A program made the position numbers and the translations under genes. A stretch of DNA of 64,000 nucleotides from Beverwykella pulmonaria (Eukaryota > Ascomycota > Dothideomycetes > Pleosporales > Melanommataceae), in NCBI GenBank assembly GCA_001599595.1, contig BCHH01000002.1, positions 2,679,451 through 2,743,450 of the forward strand, in the 5' to 3' direction. Position 1 is the first letter of the stretch, and each line of letters starts with the position of its first letter. This document shows, in pieces, positions 22,375-34,216 of this stretch. The notes beneath the pieces were generated by a model, which was not told the origin of the DNA, ran no database searches, and saw nothing but the letters and a program-made list of their open reading frames with translations.

Positions 22375-23374
22375 AGCAGGGCGGAATCTTATATAGTCCA
22401 CAACACATGGGACGACGCCCAAATAGGTGCTGTTCTTAGTTTTCTGGATTGAGTTTTAGCAGAAAATCCGCTCACGAGTGGGCCAGCTAGCAGCTCACAT
22501 TTCGTCCTACGTCCCTGCACTTCCAGATCGGTTTCATCGGAGAACATTCCTGCTACGAATTGACGAGCTAAGTCCTTCTCTTCAAGCGAAAAAAGAACAT
22601 TCATCAAGCCCCATCATTCGGAGATGACTTACTCGCGACCGGTTTCTAGCCTCAGCGCACATAATGTTTCGTCGGCAGCAGAAGAGACTGCATGGACTCA
22701 ATCTTCTTTCGCACTAGACAGACTTTGGTCCTTCAAATTAGCAACAAGGTCTCCAATTTGACATAAGTGTTGGCTAGTCTCCGTGTACGCGATTTGTTTT
22801 CGACCTCTCCAAATCTCTCATTGTGTCTTAATCCATAGCCCTCAGATCTTAGAAAGATTGTTAAAAACAGTGAGCGTCGCAGCAGAGTAAAGACTGCAAC
22901 ACAGAGGTTTAGGAGGATGTACAGGTGGTTGGAAGCTTGATCCATTACATTCTATCGCGCAGACAGCTTCTGTGATCAAATAGAAGGAATCGAGAGAATT
23001 AACCAAGTAGCAGTGGAGAAGCCAAAAGTATTGGGATATCACGGAAGTAGCTGGACTTTCATCCTGAAGGGAATTAGGCAGCCGAAGGTCAGATGATTAG
23101 CAACCGTAACCTTCAAGCCCCACTGCAAACCGTTTGATTGTCTCCATCCGATTCCCATGACTTCAACAGAAATATCAGTCTAGTTTCATCTTTGGCCGTC
23201 TAACAATCTTCCTTGCAGTTTTTTCGATCTGGATCTGTTCGTACGCGCTGCAAAGTGTTCGAAAACAGGGCCATTCACCTTGCAATCGGTAATACTCGCC
23301 TCGCTGTTTCTCTATAAATTGGACTAGCTTACCGTTCTACAGGTCAATTCGTATAAACTAGCGTAAACTGCACT
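22375..23374. other. Intergenic, nothing recognised
   Basis: 1 kb between the P450 and the sirtuin gene; only short unconserved frames. Presumably carries the sirtuin promoter. Confidence 0.5.
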
Positions 23375-24280
23375 ATGTCTTCTGAGCCCGTCCCTGACTA
23401 CTCGGCTGTGGTGTCTGCGACCGGGTTCCTCCGACCCCGCGCTTCGCGCTCGCTCACCACCTTCCACGACCATCTCATCACATCGCGACGCGTCCTCGCT
23501 CTCTTGGGCGCCGGGCTTTCCGCCCCTTCTGGAATACCAACATATCGTGGTTCTGGCGGACTCTGGCGCATATACGATGCTGATCAGCTGTCCACTCCGG
23601 CCGCGTTTGAAGCGAATCCTGCACTCGTATGGGAGTTCCATCTCGAACGGCGGAGAGAAGTGCAACAGGCAGCGCCAAACGCCGCACACCTAGCATTAGC
23701 AGAGCTTGCAAAGAAGAATGCAGGATTTTTAGCGCTGACGATGAACGTGGATGATTTGAGTGAGAGGGCAGAACACCCGGAAACAAGGCTTTGGCATTTG
23801 CATGGGAAGCTCTTGGACGTCAAGTGTACGAAGTGCGACGTCTATTTCTCAGGTGACGAAGCTACATTGGCCATCGATCGACTCCTCCAGCATGATCCCT
23901 CTGTGCCTCTTGAACGAAAGGATGTACCGAAGTGCCCAAGGACAAATTGCGCTGGTGGCCTTCTTCGCCCGGGAGTCGTTTGGTTCACCGAGCCACTCTC
24001 GCCAGCGCTACTTGCTTCGATATCTAAGTGGATCGAGGGCGACGCGAAATCAATTGACACGATGCTTGTTATAGGGACGAGCGCGCTGGTGTATCCTGCG
24101 ACAGCGTACATCGAAGGTGCAAGGAGACGAGGTGCAAGAGTTGCTGTTGTCGATATCGTCAAAGAAGATCCGTCACTCTTGGGCTTGGAAGAGCAAGACT
24201 GGTACTTCGAAGGCGACGCCGCGGAATTGGTACCTAAGATGCTGGCACCAGTCATTGGCAATTTTGGTACACTCGAATAA
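23375..24280 (+). CDS. SIRT5-like NAD-dependent deacylase (sirtuin), 301 aa
   Basis: Intronless sirtuin. NAD-binding motif GAGLSAPSGIPTYRG (45-59) followed by GGLWR, as in the SIRT5-like class III group. Catalytic His143 lies in HLHGKL. Zinc cysteines: C151, C154, C187 and C192. RPGVVWF follows (198-204). Two motif changes are notable: the usual TQNVDGL reads TMNVDDL (122-128), replacing the conserved Gln by Met, and the usual WFGE reads WFTE. The SIRT5 acyl-selecting Tyr/Arg pair region reads FHLERRRE, so succinyl-specific activity is not assured. Family role: deacylation of lysines with NAD; location is not evident (no clear presequence). Confidence 0.92.
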   Translation: MSSEPVPDYSAVVSATGFLRPRASRSLTTFHDHLITSRRVLALLGAGLSAPSGIPTYRGSGGLWRIYDADQLSTPAAFEANPALVWEFHLERRREVQQAAPNAAHLALAELAKKNAGFLALTMNVDDLSERAEHPETRLWHLHGKLLDVKCTKCDVYFSGDEATLAIDRLLQHDPSVPLERKDVPKCPRTNCAGGLLRPGVVWFTEPLSPALLASISKWIEGDAKSIDTMLVIGTSALVYPATAYIEGARRRGARVAVVDIVKEDPSLLGLEEQDWYFEGDAAELVPKMLAPVIGNFGTLE

Positions 24281-24994
24281 AGTACTACGACGGGCTAATT
24301 CTGCTTCTCTGTACGCGAGTGCTCTAAAGAGCTATCAATACTTCAACCCAAACATAAATGCGCCAAAAGTTTCATAGTCTTCCACATACGACCACAGGAG
24401 CATGAAAGATCTCGATCCCGTTCGATCTCGAATAGACAACCATGTTACCGGCGGATTAGTAGTTGCGTGGGTGACCAGCAGCGAATCCCTGCTGTTGTAT
24501 GTTTTTGCCAATTTTGGAAAATTTGGTTTCACAGCTAAGACGTTTGAAAAAGAAAGCAGAGATGCGAAGTCTGTTGAGAGTTTTTGTGTATTCAAGCTGC
24601 CCGCGCTTTTTTTTTGACTATGGAACAAAGGCATGCTAAAGATATGCTTCATATCGTTGGAAAACAGCTGCTCGCGCGAAATGCAAAGAGGAGTTCCCGA
24701 AATCTAGCAAAAGAAATAAGAATCGCGGCACATATGCATGTTTTTTTTATAATGACGCTAATGATGCAATCCTCCAGAGCTGAGTATTAATGATGGACCC
24801 GAAAAGGTTTCGATCGGTGTCAGATATATATGCGATGCGAGAAGCAGTTCAAATGGAAAAGAAAACGGATCAAGTCACCTTACGCATAAGGCAGTTTCGC
24901 TACTGGAAAGCTTTGGCTATCTGAACACTTGTACAGAAGCGCAATGAAAGGGGAACATGCTGATGAGGTACGAGGATATTAAGAAACTTCATCA
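24281..24994. other. Convergent intergenic region
   Basis: About 700 bases between the ends of the sirtuin (plus) and kinase-vWA (minus) genes. No supportable gene; several A/T-rich tracts. Confidence 0.5.
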
Positions 24995-27900
24995 TTACGA
25001 TCGAGTCAGAAAACCTGAAACAGAAAGCTTGTTTTTCCTTGTCTTTTGTTGCGCTTGTTGCGGTGGTGGCAGTGGCGCGGCTGGTGGTTTCTGTTGTGTA
25101 CTATGCACAGGCACAGCAGGCGATGATGAGCCGTTCCCATTCGACTCCTCAGATATGGACCGCAGTGACTGAGTATTCCCCCGTGTAGGGCCTGTGGTTT
25201 GCAGGTGTGATAATTCTGAGTCATCGATCGCAGAGATATGCTCGAGGCTGTCGTCGTTGAGGGAATCCATTTCCGCCACAAACGACCCCAGAAGCATTTT
25301 GAAGACATTGCCTGTAACGGAGAATTTTTCAAAATCAATCATATCGCTAGAAGAGAAAAATATCTTAGTATTGTGCATGTGAAAGACCAAATTATGGAAG
25401 ACTTACTCAATGCCGCGGTAAGGCATGTCGTCATCGAGACGCCGCAGCCGTTCATGCGCTTCTTCATCATCGCCAAATTGAATGAATTCGATGCTCACTT
25501 GGCGGTAAATCTTGATCTTCCCCATGTCCTCCTTGAGATCCTTGTGGAACTGAACAATCGTGTCAATAATCTCGTTCTTATTCATCATACCTTCCCATAA
25601 ACCATCTGTCAGTATGATGACGGTGAGTGCATTCAGCTCTGACTTATCCCCCGTTTTCTCGACATAACTGAGATATTTGCTGAAGATGGGCGTGAGCGCG
25701 GTTTTGATATCTGTGTGCACGTTGTGCTCTCTCTTCGGCCGCGCTTTTTCCATCGCTCGACGGAACTGTGCCGCGTCTTTTTCCTTCTTCAATTCAATTG
25801 CTTTGTTGGTGAACGCCAAGTCTGGACCGTCAGGATCTTGGCCATGCGCTTTCCGAACGAGAGTCTCCAATAAGAAGGTTGCTTCATCCCAGTGCTCCAA
25901 CATGGTAACAGCATCATCAACAAGAAACTTCTGAACTACGAGTCAGAGATACACTATAAATAGTCAAGGAATCGCACTCACAATGTCTCGGTTATTGAAA
26001 TAATTGCTCAACAGTTCGTCCTTGCGAGGCTTCTTCTTGATTATGCCACCAAGAGACGAACCTTTTCGTTTCATCTCTAGATCCATTCGTTCCCGTGCTT
26101 GTATGACGTTCTGGTATATATGAGAAGGTTGCTCCTTACTAGCTTTTTGATATGTCAGATTCGTCGTCCCTGTATTGGTCCGGGATGATGCGCCGAAGGT
26201 CGACTGCCGAAAACTCTTGCGCTTCTCCACCGCTGACGCCTTCATAGACTCAGACCCTGTTTCTGAGTGATGGATCACTTCCTTTATGCCCATTGTATCG
26301 CTTGTGACAATTTTTGGTTTGTTTAAGACGGAATCAGGGGCGGGTGTAGTAGTGCGAGATACAACCGTTGTCTCGAATCGATGTGAAGTCTTCTTGAGCG
26401 GTGCGTGTTCCATTTGCACCTTTAGCGCATCTCGGTCGACCGGGAGGCCTCTGGTGAATGCACGGGTTGGCTCTGGTGAGTTCTCTTCGAGGACTTGTGC
26501 TGTTGACTCATTTTCGATCTCAAGTAGCAAGCATTCTAGATGCTGCCGACGATCTTGTGTGTCCGCTAGCTCTGCGTCAATGGTATCCTGGAGAACTTTT
26601 CTCGATGAAGTAACTATCCGCCGGAGTTCCTCGCATAGGAGTCTTGATTCAATTCTTTTTTTCGGGTCTCTGAGCAACATTCTTTGATCGATTAGGTTAA
26701 GCACCTCTTCCGTGATCGGGTCGGTTTTGCGCGCCGAATTTCTTAGTAAAGTATGCCAGCTTGTGACTTCACTCAAGACTTCAGTGCCGTTGTGAAAACA
26801 GTCCAACTTGCCAGGTTTCGCGTTGTTCTTGAGGCCCTGTGAAATGAGCAATGGATGATCATCGGTTTGGATTGTAGTGAGCAACGCGCCCAGGGCTTTC
26901 TCGCGCACACGTTGGTATTGGATTACACCAGAGTAGCCTAATATCACCCAAGTTGCGGCCAGCGAGAAGACACAACCGAGTGACCAGGTATCGATAGTCT
27001 GGTGGACGTCCTGGCTGCGAACTTCTGGAGCACCATACGTATCCGTTCCACCACGGATACGGATTTGCGGCGCGGTTCCTTTATCCTGTGCTTTCTTGAA
27101 GCAAGCAAAACCTGGGTCCGCAAGTTTATACTTGCCGCGAACAAAGATTATATTTTCTGGCTTGATATCGGCATGCCAACTAGTATCGAGTTAGTGAGCT
27201 CTAAAGGTGGACTTGAGCTAACACACCCATAGAAATCGGTTCCACCGGTCTTAAATTCATGAATACCATATACAGCGTCTGCAACCTCGAACAACGCTTC
27301 CCAGAAACCAATTACTTCCTTCGGAAACACTGGAGGGAGCTGGTGACCGAAGATCAATCTCAAATCGTAAGTGCCGTATTCCAAGAGGAGATTCATACTG
27401 TCTTTAGCTACCATTGACGATGATCCCTGTCCATTAGTAGGTGCCGAGGGTAAGAGGGTTCGGTGAGAGTAGCCTCCAAGGCGACGGATGACGCCACGAT
27501 TCGAGCGAAGGCCGTCGAATGCTGCTTTCTCATCATCGTAATATCGGAAAAACCCCTCGTTGAAAGTCTTGAGCGCGAAGATGTAGCACTATACGTGAAT
27601 AGGAATTAGTGCATGAGCCTAATCTCTCTACCTGGATTGGCTACCAGTGATGCTGAAAGTGCAGATTCGACTCACGGTCCCAAAGTCTCTGTCTTCGTAT
27701 TTCGCAGAACTATCGCCATCAAGGACGTTCTTCAGACTCTTGTCGACGAACTCTGACTGCACTGAGATGCGCCACACATGCGCAGTGCCACCCTTGTTGA
27801 GGTGACTCCTTCGACATATAGGGATGATCCTATTCTCGAAGTATTCGGCCTCCATATTCAGACTTAATATGGCTGGGCAGAACTTCCACTGCCTTTCGTT

Positions 27901-28329
27901 GAATCGCTCGGCCACTTCATCGCCGTCGTCTAGGGATAATAGCTTCCTTTTCAATGACGACAAGTCTTCAGGGAGTCGGCCGTCGATAATAGTCTTCTTG
28001 GAGAACAGGTCGATTAAATATCCAAGCTCGAGATCGAGGAGAATGCAGAAAACGATTACGCTGCATTCACGCCCAGGGTCCATTCGCGATGGCATGATTG
28101 GAGGGAAGTCTCTTCGTCCGTGATAAGCCGCATGGAGCAGCAAATCCGTGTTTGTTACATATTTGTTATCCAGCTTGGTCCGACTCAGGTCTCGCATCCA
28201 TTTTTGTAGTTTCTCCACAAGCACGTATGAGCGACCATCGACGGCTTTCATGCTAAACTCAGAAACTTTTGTGGCAAAGTCTGCAAGCGCTTGGTTGAAA
28301 GTGGCGCGTCTGCTCATGACACGCTCCAT
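24995..28329 (-). CDS. Protein kinase fused to vWA-like domain, 1029 aa
   Basis: Five exons (27676-28329, 27227-27588, 25982-27179, 25407-25930, 24995-25346) close at 1030 codons. Residues 1-175: helical N-terminal region of unknown role. Kinase domain about 176-470: glycine loop GGTAHVW, Lys225 in FALKTF, catalytic loop WHADIKPEN (Asp343), a DPG instead of DFG (LADPGFACF), GGTDTYGAPEV and TIDTWSLGCVF. A long Ser/Thr-rich linker follows. The vWA-like domain starts about 739 with FLVDDAVTM, where the usual DxSxS metal site is altered, and includes VIILTDG (845-848). The tail is Pro/Gln-rich. Introns are 47-87 nt. Exon 4 ends GA/GTAAGT, where reading on gives an immediate TAA. This fungal kinase-vWA type is uncharacterised; it is the first of three minus-strand genes. 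Confidence 0.88.
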
Positions 28330-29242
28330 CTTGTCAATAGTGAATTGACCGCGCGATCGGTGGCATTCGGTTTGAGGTCACTTTGGCGCTGAATCTGTAG
28401 CTACGAACGTGGACGGTCGACGCGTACGGGTTTCGATGGCCGGAAATGGCTCGAGGGGCCGGACGAGGTAGCAATTTCGAATGGACGGCTCGAGAGAAGA
28501 TAATCCGCGCACCTGTGCAGGAGCTGTGAGCATTCGGGCATGTTATAGGAGACGAGGCTGGCGGCTCTGCGAGTGATGATTTTCCCCCCTCAGCCCATGT
28601 CGCTGATGGGGGCGGCAGCCCATCTTGTTCCGGCCCTCTCTCTACGCATGACGAGCAGGCTTTCCGACATGGTGGACATGCTGGGTTGCATCTGTTAGCC
28701 ACTCGAGGCGACAGCTCGTTGAGATGGAACGAACTCAGCCTTCGAGCACTGACAATGCATTGACGTTCCGTCCCATAAGCGCGCCTAGGCGCCCGCACCC
28801 AAGCCCACGGGTGCATCTCACGCGGAGTCGGGGACGAGAGGTGCACAGCCCCTGCTACGCCGGGAGCGTCTATCTCCCCCCGCCCAGCACAAGCAATTGG
28901 TGCATTTTCAGATCGCTCCCTCAGCCTCTGGACTCTGAATCCGATCTTCACTTTGGAGAAGTATGACGCAGACGTAATAATTTTTGGCTGTAGAAGGGAC
29001 CAACAGGGTTAAAAAGCTTTCTAGTGCAAATATCGACATTCTATTGGCCTTTATAGTGTTGGTGGAAGCCTTGTGCGATAGATTTTGCCTGCAGGTCTAA
29101 CAAGCTAACTAACATCATCAAGTACCTACAATCGATCGAAATGCATACGAAAATTCAGACGCTCATAATTTGTACCAACAAGCTACGAACCCAATTTACG
29201 GCGCAAGCCAAAGTCACTAAACTCAACGCTCACTACTAACGC
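28330..29242. other. Intergenic with GC-rich core
   Basis: About 910 bases between the CorA-like gene and the kinase-vWA start. A GC-rich patch (about 28,560-28,900) creates long spurious frames on both strands, none with family resemblance. Likely carries the kinase promoter. Confidence 0.5.
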
Positions 29243-31049
29243 TTAGAATGGCAGCACATATATTCCCTTTTCCTTCGATTTCTTGGTCTGGTACCGATAC
29301 CACGCAAATCCAATACCCAGCGTAACTGCGCTGAGAGGAAGTGTCACCTGAAGCCAGCGAAACATTGCTTCTGTTGAGAAGCTCCCGTTCGCATCTTGGC
29401 CTTGGTATTTGACTACATCGGTGCTGAAGAAGGTCTGCGTCGTAATTAGTCTCTTACTCGTGGGCAGAGATGCATTCACTTACCGAGACAAAAGTAGCCG
29501 GGAGATAGATCAGTGTAACAATAGTGATGATCCTCATGATGATGGCCTCTTTATAGGACATCCATGTCAACTTCAAGGTGGCATCAGTGGCCTGTCCCTG
29601 AAGATGTTGAAGAATCTATGTCACAGTTAGTCTGTTTGCACTCTGAATCAAGACCTATTACGTACAAGAGCTTTTCGATCCGCTGTGATCTTCACGAGCA
29701 GTTTCGCTCTTCGAATTTGCATGTTTGCGTCGTATACCATGTCATCAATCTGTGCCACAAATTCCCTGATATCTTCTCTACAATCGCTTTTCAGTCCATC
29801 ATCAAAGGCATCATTCTTCAGCAAATCGTCATAAAATTTGCCGAGGGACTTCATGACGTCGTTGTTGGCCTCTAGGATCATGATGACCTCGCTAACCTTG
29901 TCTTCGTAAATCTGAACGAGCTGTAAATCCGAAGTGGCATAGGTCTTACGATCTGTATTCTCACGATTACCACTTGTAGCGGCTTTCGTCTAGTCGAGTT
30001 TTAGTATTCATCTTAGAATCTACCATCAATGGTAATACTCACTTTCTTGTCAATGGTCTCTTCAAGATATCCCATGTACGTTCGCCATTCTTCAATCGAC
30101 CAATGACAGCAGGTGAGGTGCGTGGCAAGACTCGATCTGAACCCGTCTACTTTGTTTTCATATTTCCAATCTTCTGGGCGTTTCTCATCCGATGTCATAT
30201 CTCGGATTCGATCAAACAGACTATCGTCCTTCCGCCCCTCTGTGCATATCCAAAGAGCTGTATTATTGTCTACATCGAATTGATGGTGCATAGCGGCTTG
30301 TCGTATTGACCAATCCCTTTCTTTGCCCGGTTCAGTCTTGTCGATCACGGATTTCAGGTTGTAGCAAAGTTGGTACCCGTGACCGCTTCGTCCTAATTCC
30401 GGCACAGCTGGTCGCTTCTCTTCCGGCATTCCCAATGTGCTTTGCTCGTGGAATCCACTAAATCGGACATCCCGCTGCTCAAGTTGTATCCCAAAAGCAG
30501 ACATGAAATCCAAATAACTCGGCATGGCCTGGTGGAAGCTCAGAAGGAGCTCCGTCATGTTCCGTGATATCTTTAGAGGCACACGGTTCTTGTCCGAGTA
30601 AATGAGTCTAAGAAGAAGTCTTGGTCTTTGTATCGGCCATGAGAAGAGAAAATCACTTACACATATCGGCATTTCGGGTCCTTTTTCCCGAATTTCCCGT
30701 TGGCATTGATCGTGTCGCCAAGGTGTACCCGCAGCTTGGCGAGAGTATCTATTGCATTCACCTGACTCTCGACGAACTCTGAGTTAGATATTAGTGAATT
30801 GCTACTGAGTAAAGTAGCGGTTGGCGTACTTTCTTGTCCATCATCATAGTCTAGAAACCGGACGTCCAGTTGACGGCCCGCTCCCTCCCTGAAAAACAGC
30901 TTTTTCTCGGCATTATCTAACCTCTTCTTGTATGATTGCAGAACCTTTCGATATGAAGCACGAAATACTAGATTCGTGGGATACTCAAAGTATTGATCGT
31001 ATGACTGTCTAAAGAAGTTGATCGGTTGTTGATTGCCGCCACTGGCCAT
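29243..31049 (-). CDS. Fungal CorA-like transporter-domain protein, 533 aa
   Basis: Five exons (30661-31049, 30043-30607, 29666-29989, 29484-29615, 29243-29434) close at 534 codons; introns are 49-53 nt. The large soluble N-terminal part includes VLIYSDKNRVPLKISRNM, ELGRSGHGYQLCYNL and HQFDVDNNTALWICTEG. A long helical section follows. Two C-terminal membrane helices come last (IIMRIITIVTLIYLPATFVS and a second ending AVTLGIGFAWYRY). This is the two-helix topology of CorA magnesium channels, but the GMN loop of true CorA is absent (FFSTDVVKY stands in its place), so magnesium transport should not be assumed. Such CorA-like proteins are expanded in filamentous fungi, often near incompatibility-type genes. 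It lies 0.9 kb upstream of the kinase-vWA gene on the same strand. Confidence 0.87.
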
Positions 31050-31420
31050 CTTCGTCGTGGCGGAATAATAAAATCACTCTAGGAAGCTGCAGGATCGCGA
31101 AAAGACTAAGACAAACATGCAATATTCAGAACTACAGAAGTGAGGGTAGATTTTTGTCAGAGTTATCTACAGAAGCGAGGTTCGCCGAAATGCGCATCTG
31201 ACGCGCCAGCCTGATGCCAGGACTCGAGGCTGAGAAGTCGTGTGCCACCTCCACTGGAGCAATGCAGGCGAAGTTCTGGGGCTTTCCAGCTGAGACACTC
31301 AGCCCCACCACAGCCGCCATTCAAGGCAGCAGCAATAAATGAGGGATCTTCCCCACTCAAGAAATGTAGGCGATCCCGATGGAAAAGAAACCTATCCACA
31401 GGCCGAACTTCATGTTTGTA
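31050..31420. other. Intergenic, CorA-like promoter
   Basis: About 370 bases between the small orphan gene and the CorA-like start. No supportable gene. Confidence 0.5.
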
Positions 31421-32116
31421 TCACTGGGGAATCTTGAGCAGCGCAATTTCGACATCGTCATCCTTTGCATGGTCAGCAGCAGGGTTAAGAGGAAGGTGCA
31501 CCATAGAACATACAGCAGTTAGGTCTTCGGGTAAATAGACGACATAATTATCTTTGGCCTTCAGCCTCGCGTTAGTTTCTCTGGTCAATGGGCTGGCTTA
31601 GAGTCTACACGCACCACGTCGTAGCGCTCCGTGAACGTGCAATTGTATTTCTCAAAGCGCTTGTCCAGCCATTCCTTCAGGCGTTCCCACGCAAGTTCGT
31701 ACTTTGGAATAAACACTTCCTTTGTCTCAATCGCTGGTGACTTCTCCCTCCTGCCAAACAAGCTGGCAGCCGTCGGAGTCCGCCGCGGTAGCTGTGGAGG
31801 CGTTCGCCCTGCGATGCCGTGACTTGTGGTGGTGGGGTTGTTCGAAGGCATCGATAAGAGTTTCTCAGGAATGACCAGGATATCAGCGTGATGGGGTTGC
31901 GCTGGTGTGATCGACGGAACGGTAAGGCACGAAATAATGAACACAGGCGGGGAGTGCAGTTTTGTGTAAACCTGGTGATAAGGCTGCGGCTGGACTTATA
32001 TTTTCCATGCAGTCCATGAGGCCGCTCTCGAAGGCAAATAGTTTCCTCGGGCATGGGACGGGACGTGTGAGCCTCATTACCGGGATCCAGAAAAGTAGGG
32101 GAGGGGTCCTGATCAT
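31421..32116 (-). CDS. Small orphan protein, about 176 aa (model tentative)
   Basis: Best model: exons 32081-32116, 31615-31971 and 31421-31558, 177 codons in frame. The last intron (31559-31614, GTGCGT..CTGAAG with CTAAC branch) is convincing; the first (31972-32080) is inferred. The C-terminal half is clearly protein-like: KYELAWERLKEWLDKRFEKY, then VVYLPEDLTAV and VEIALLKIPQ. The middle is Pro/Thr/Arg-rich. A short hydrophobic N-terminus (PPLLFWIP) depends on the first exon. I do not recognise the family. It is co-oriented with the CorA-like and kinase-vWA genes. Confidence 0.45.
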
Positions 32117-32600
32117 CTACATGGCCTTCAGGCAGAAACCAACGGTTGCCTAATTCATTTTGTCATTTGACAACCTCAGCCTCCTCTTAAGTAGTTTCCA
32201 GCTCCTCCAAATGATTCATACCAGACTCATTGAGAGCATGCTGCAACCCTCGATGAGCAACTCTGGATGGAAGTAAAATCAGTCACCGTCGAATTCCTTT
32301 ATCGCGAGGCTTGAGCGAGAAAGGGAAATCTGCTGATATTGGATCTTGATCTGAGGAGTATGCGTGAGGTACATATAATAGCAGCACTATTCAATTACAA
32401 AAAGATCGCACTCCATGAGCTGACGACGCTACGCTTCAATGAGGCCATGTCACCTTGTCGAGGCGAAAACTCCGATGAAAGGCTGCTAAGGAAGGATTAC
32501 TATGAAGCTCTAATACGACGGCCATGATTGCGATGCTGCCTAGACAAATTTTGGGTCTCTTATGTATTGTTGAAGGGCAGCCGGCTAGCTGAGACTGGGA

Positions 32601-32673
32601 CACGTGACATCCACGTGACAGGCACATGATAGGCACGTGACCAAGATGGCTGGGCAGATGTCCGAGTATATAG
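32601..32673. promoter_or_regulatory. CACGTGAC cluster upstream of a TATATAG
   Basis: CACGTGAC occurs at 32601 and 32612, a decayed form (CACATGAT) at 32623, and again from 32633; a TATATAG follows at about 32668. This looks like a bHLH-type promoter array or part of a retrotransposon LTR. No gene follows, so an LTR origin is more likely. Confidence 0.4.
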
Positions 32674-32918
32674 CACCAGCCTGGCTCTAGGTTGGCACCT
32701 CAAGCAATATTATTATGTCCCCTCCCACTCAGAGCTCTCACATTACAACATGTATGATTGACATGCAGAATGAAAAGGAATTGACGCGGTACCGGGGATT
32801 CCTCGAGTTGTTGAAGGAGGGAACTGTAAGGCTGGGTTTGCCTGTACATGTTGTAAGGCTGGTACCAGGCCTGTACGGAGGCAGTATGGTTGTGATGTCA
32901 TGTGATTTAGCCTATTAG

Positions 32919-33003
32919 TGTTCCCCCGCTGCCAATGTGGCTTGGCAGCGATTCGTCTCTCTTACAATACACTCCTATCTACCTCTAATCCTACTCTCAA
33001 CCA
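32919..33003. mobile_element. Possible LTR fragment
   Basis: Starts TGTTCCCCCGCTGCC, contains a GCTGCCAA...TTGGCAGC hairpin, and ends in a pyrimidine-rich tract followed by CTCTCAACCA, which is LTR-like. No partner copy was found in the window, so the call is weak. Confidence 0.3.
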
Positions 33004-34216
33004 TATTTAGTGTGTAAGGGGATAGAAGAGGCTCAAATAATAAGCATTGTATTCCTATCTAGCAACAGAAGGAAGCATGAAGATGAACAAAGGGGGCAGA
33101 GGATGGCGGAGTTTATAAGGCTTCGTACGAAGGATCCGAGGCGAGCCGAAGGATCCACATACCCAGGGCCCAGCCCTTTACACCACCGACAAGCTTGACG
33201 AAGAGAGCTAGAAAAGAGGAGACTATCATGGCCCACTGGTTAGGAAGAGTTAATGTTGAGCCATGGATTGCATTAGAGCCTACAATTGTTAGACAGGAAG
33301 AGAGGGGGTGAAAGGCACAACCAACTCCAATTAATCTAGAAGCCACAATGCACCTCATCACAGCTGTCCCACCATTTCATCTTGAAGAGTTGTAAATTTC
33401 GTTACAGCAAGGGTGAAGTTGGTATTTTTTTTGCATGGGCGAATAAGGCTTTCGAAATTCGTTTCCAGTGCGGAGGCAGTGAGTGGAAACATGGGTCAGT
33501 ACATTTAATGAAAAAGCTGAAGATATATGGTCTCAGAATGGAAGCTTCTTTACAGGGAATTTATTTTTGCGGATTAAGCCGCCTGACACTGAACTGGATT
33601 GTGAATTGGATTGACGGTCGCGCCAGCTGCAAGCCCTCAAACTTGGCGAACACCAATGATTTGATAGCAGCACCCTTTAGCGATGAAATCTAAAACCGCC
33701 GAAGTCAAAAATTGCAAAATGATTTGTGGCTGATCAGAGATGTGCAGCAATGCGTTTCTGTCTCGCAAACTCTCAATGGGAGCCTGATATGTTACCTCAA
33801 CAAGGCTTTGAGCTGAGCATTGTAATGGTTTAGGAACACCGACTGTTTCGGCCACTTTTACCCTTGTCAGCTAGCACTATATAGGCTCCCCAGGGCACCC
33901 GAATTCACCTCAGTTGAGGCCGTGGAAACCCCTTACAAGCATACTTGTGTAACCAGAGCTGAAAGGCTCAGATGCAATGCGAAGGCTGCTCTGATAATGG
34001 ATGATGAGAGTACCAAAGCTGTTCAACCAACATCGATGGCCTGGAAGGCGCTGATTACCTCATCAGCTACTCCTCTATTCTCGATTACAGTTGCCCACAA
34101 AAAGTCTGTGTGCATGAGGTCCGAGCTTCAAAAATCAATAAATCAAGTGAATTACTTTTTGATAGATGACGACCACTCTGTGTCAGTTTTGTATTGAGAA
34201 GTTATCTGTGTCGTGA

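Noticed and set aside
28334..28951. 205-codon frame in GC-rich intergenic DNA
   Set aside because: Open because of GC composition; Pro/Arg/Ser-rich without any domain or splice context.
29243..31049. Calling the CorA-like gene a magnesium channel
   Set aside because: Two C-terminal helices fit the topology, but the GMN signature is absent, so ion transport is unproven.
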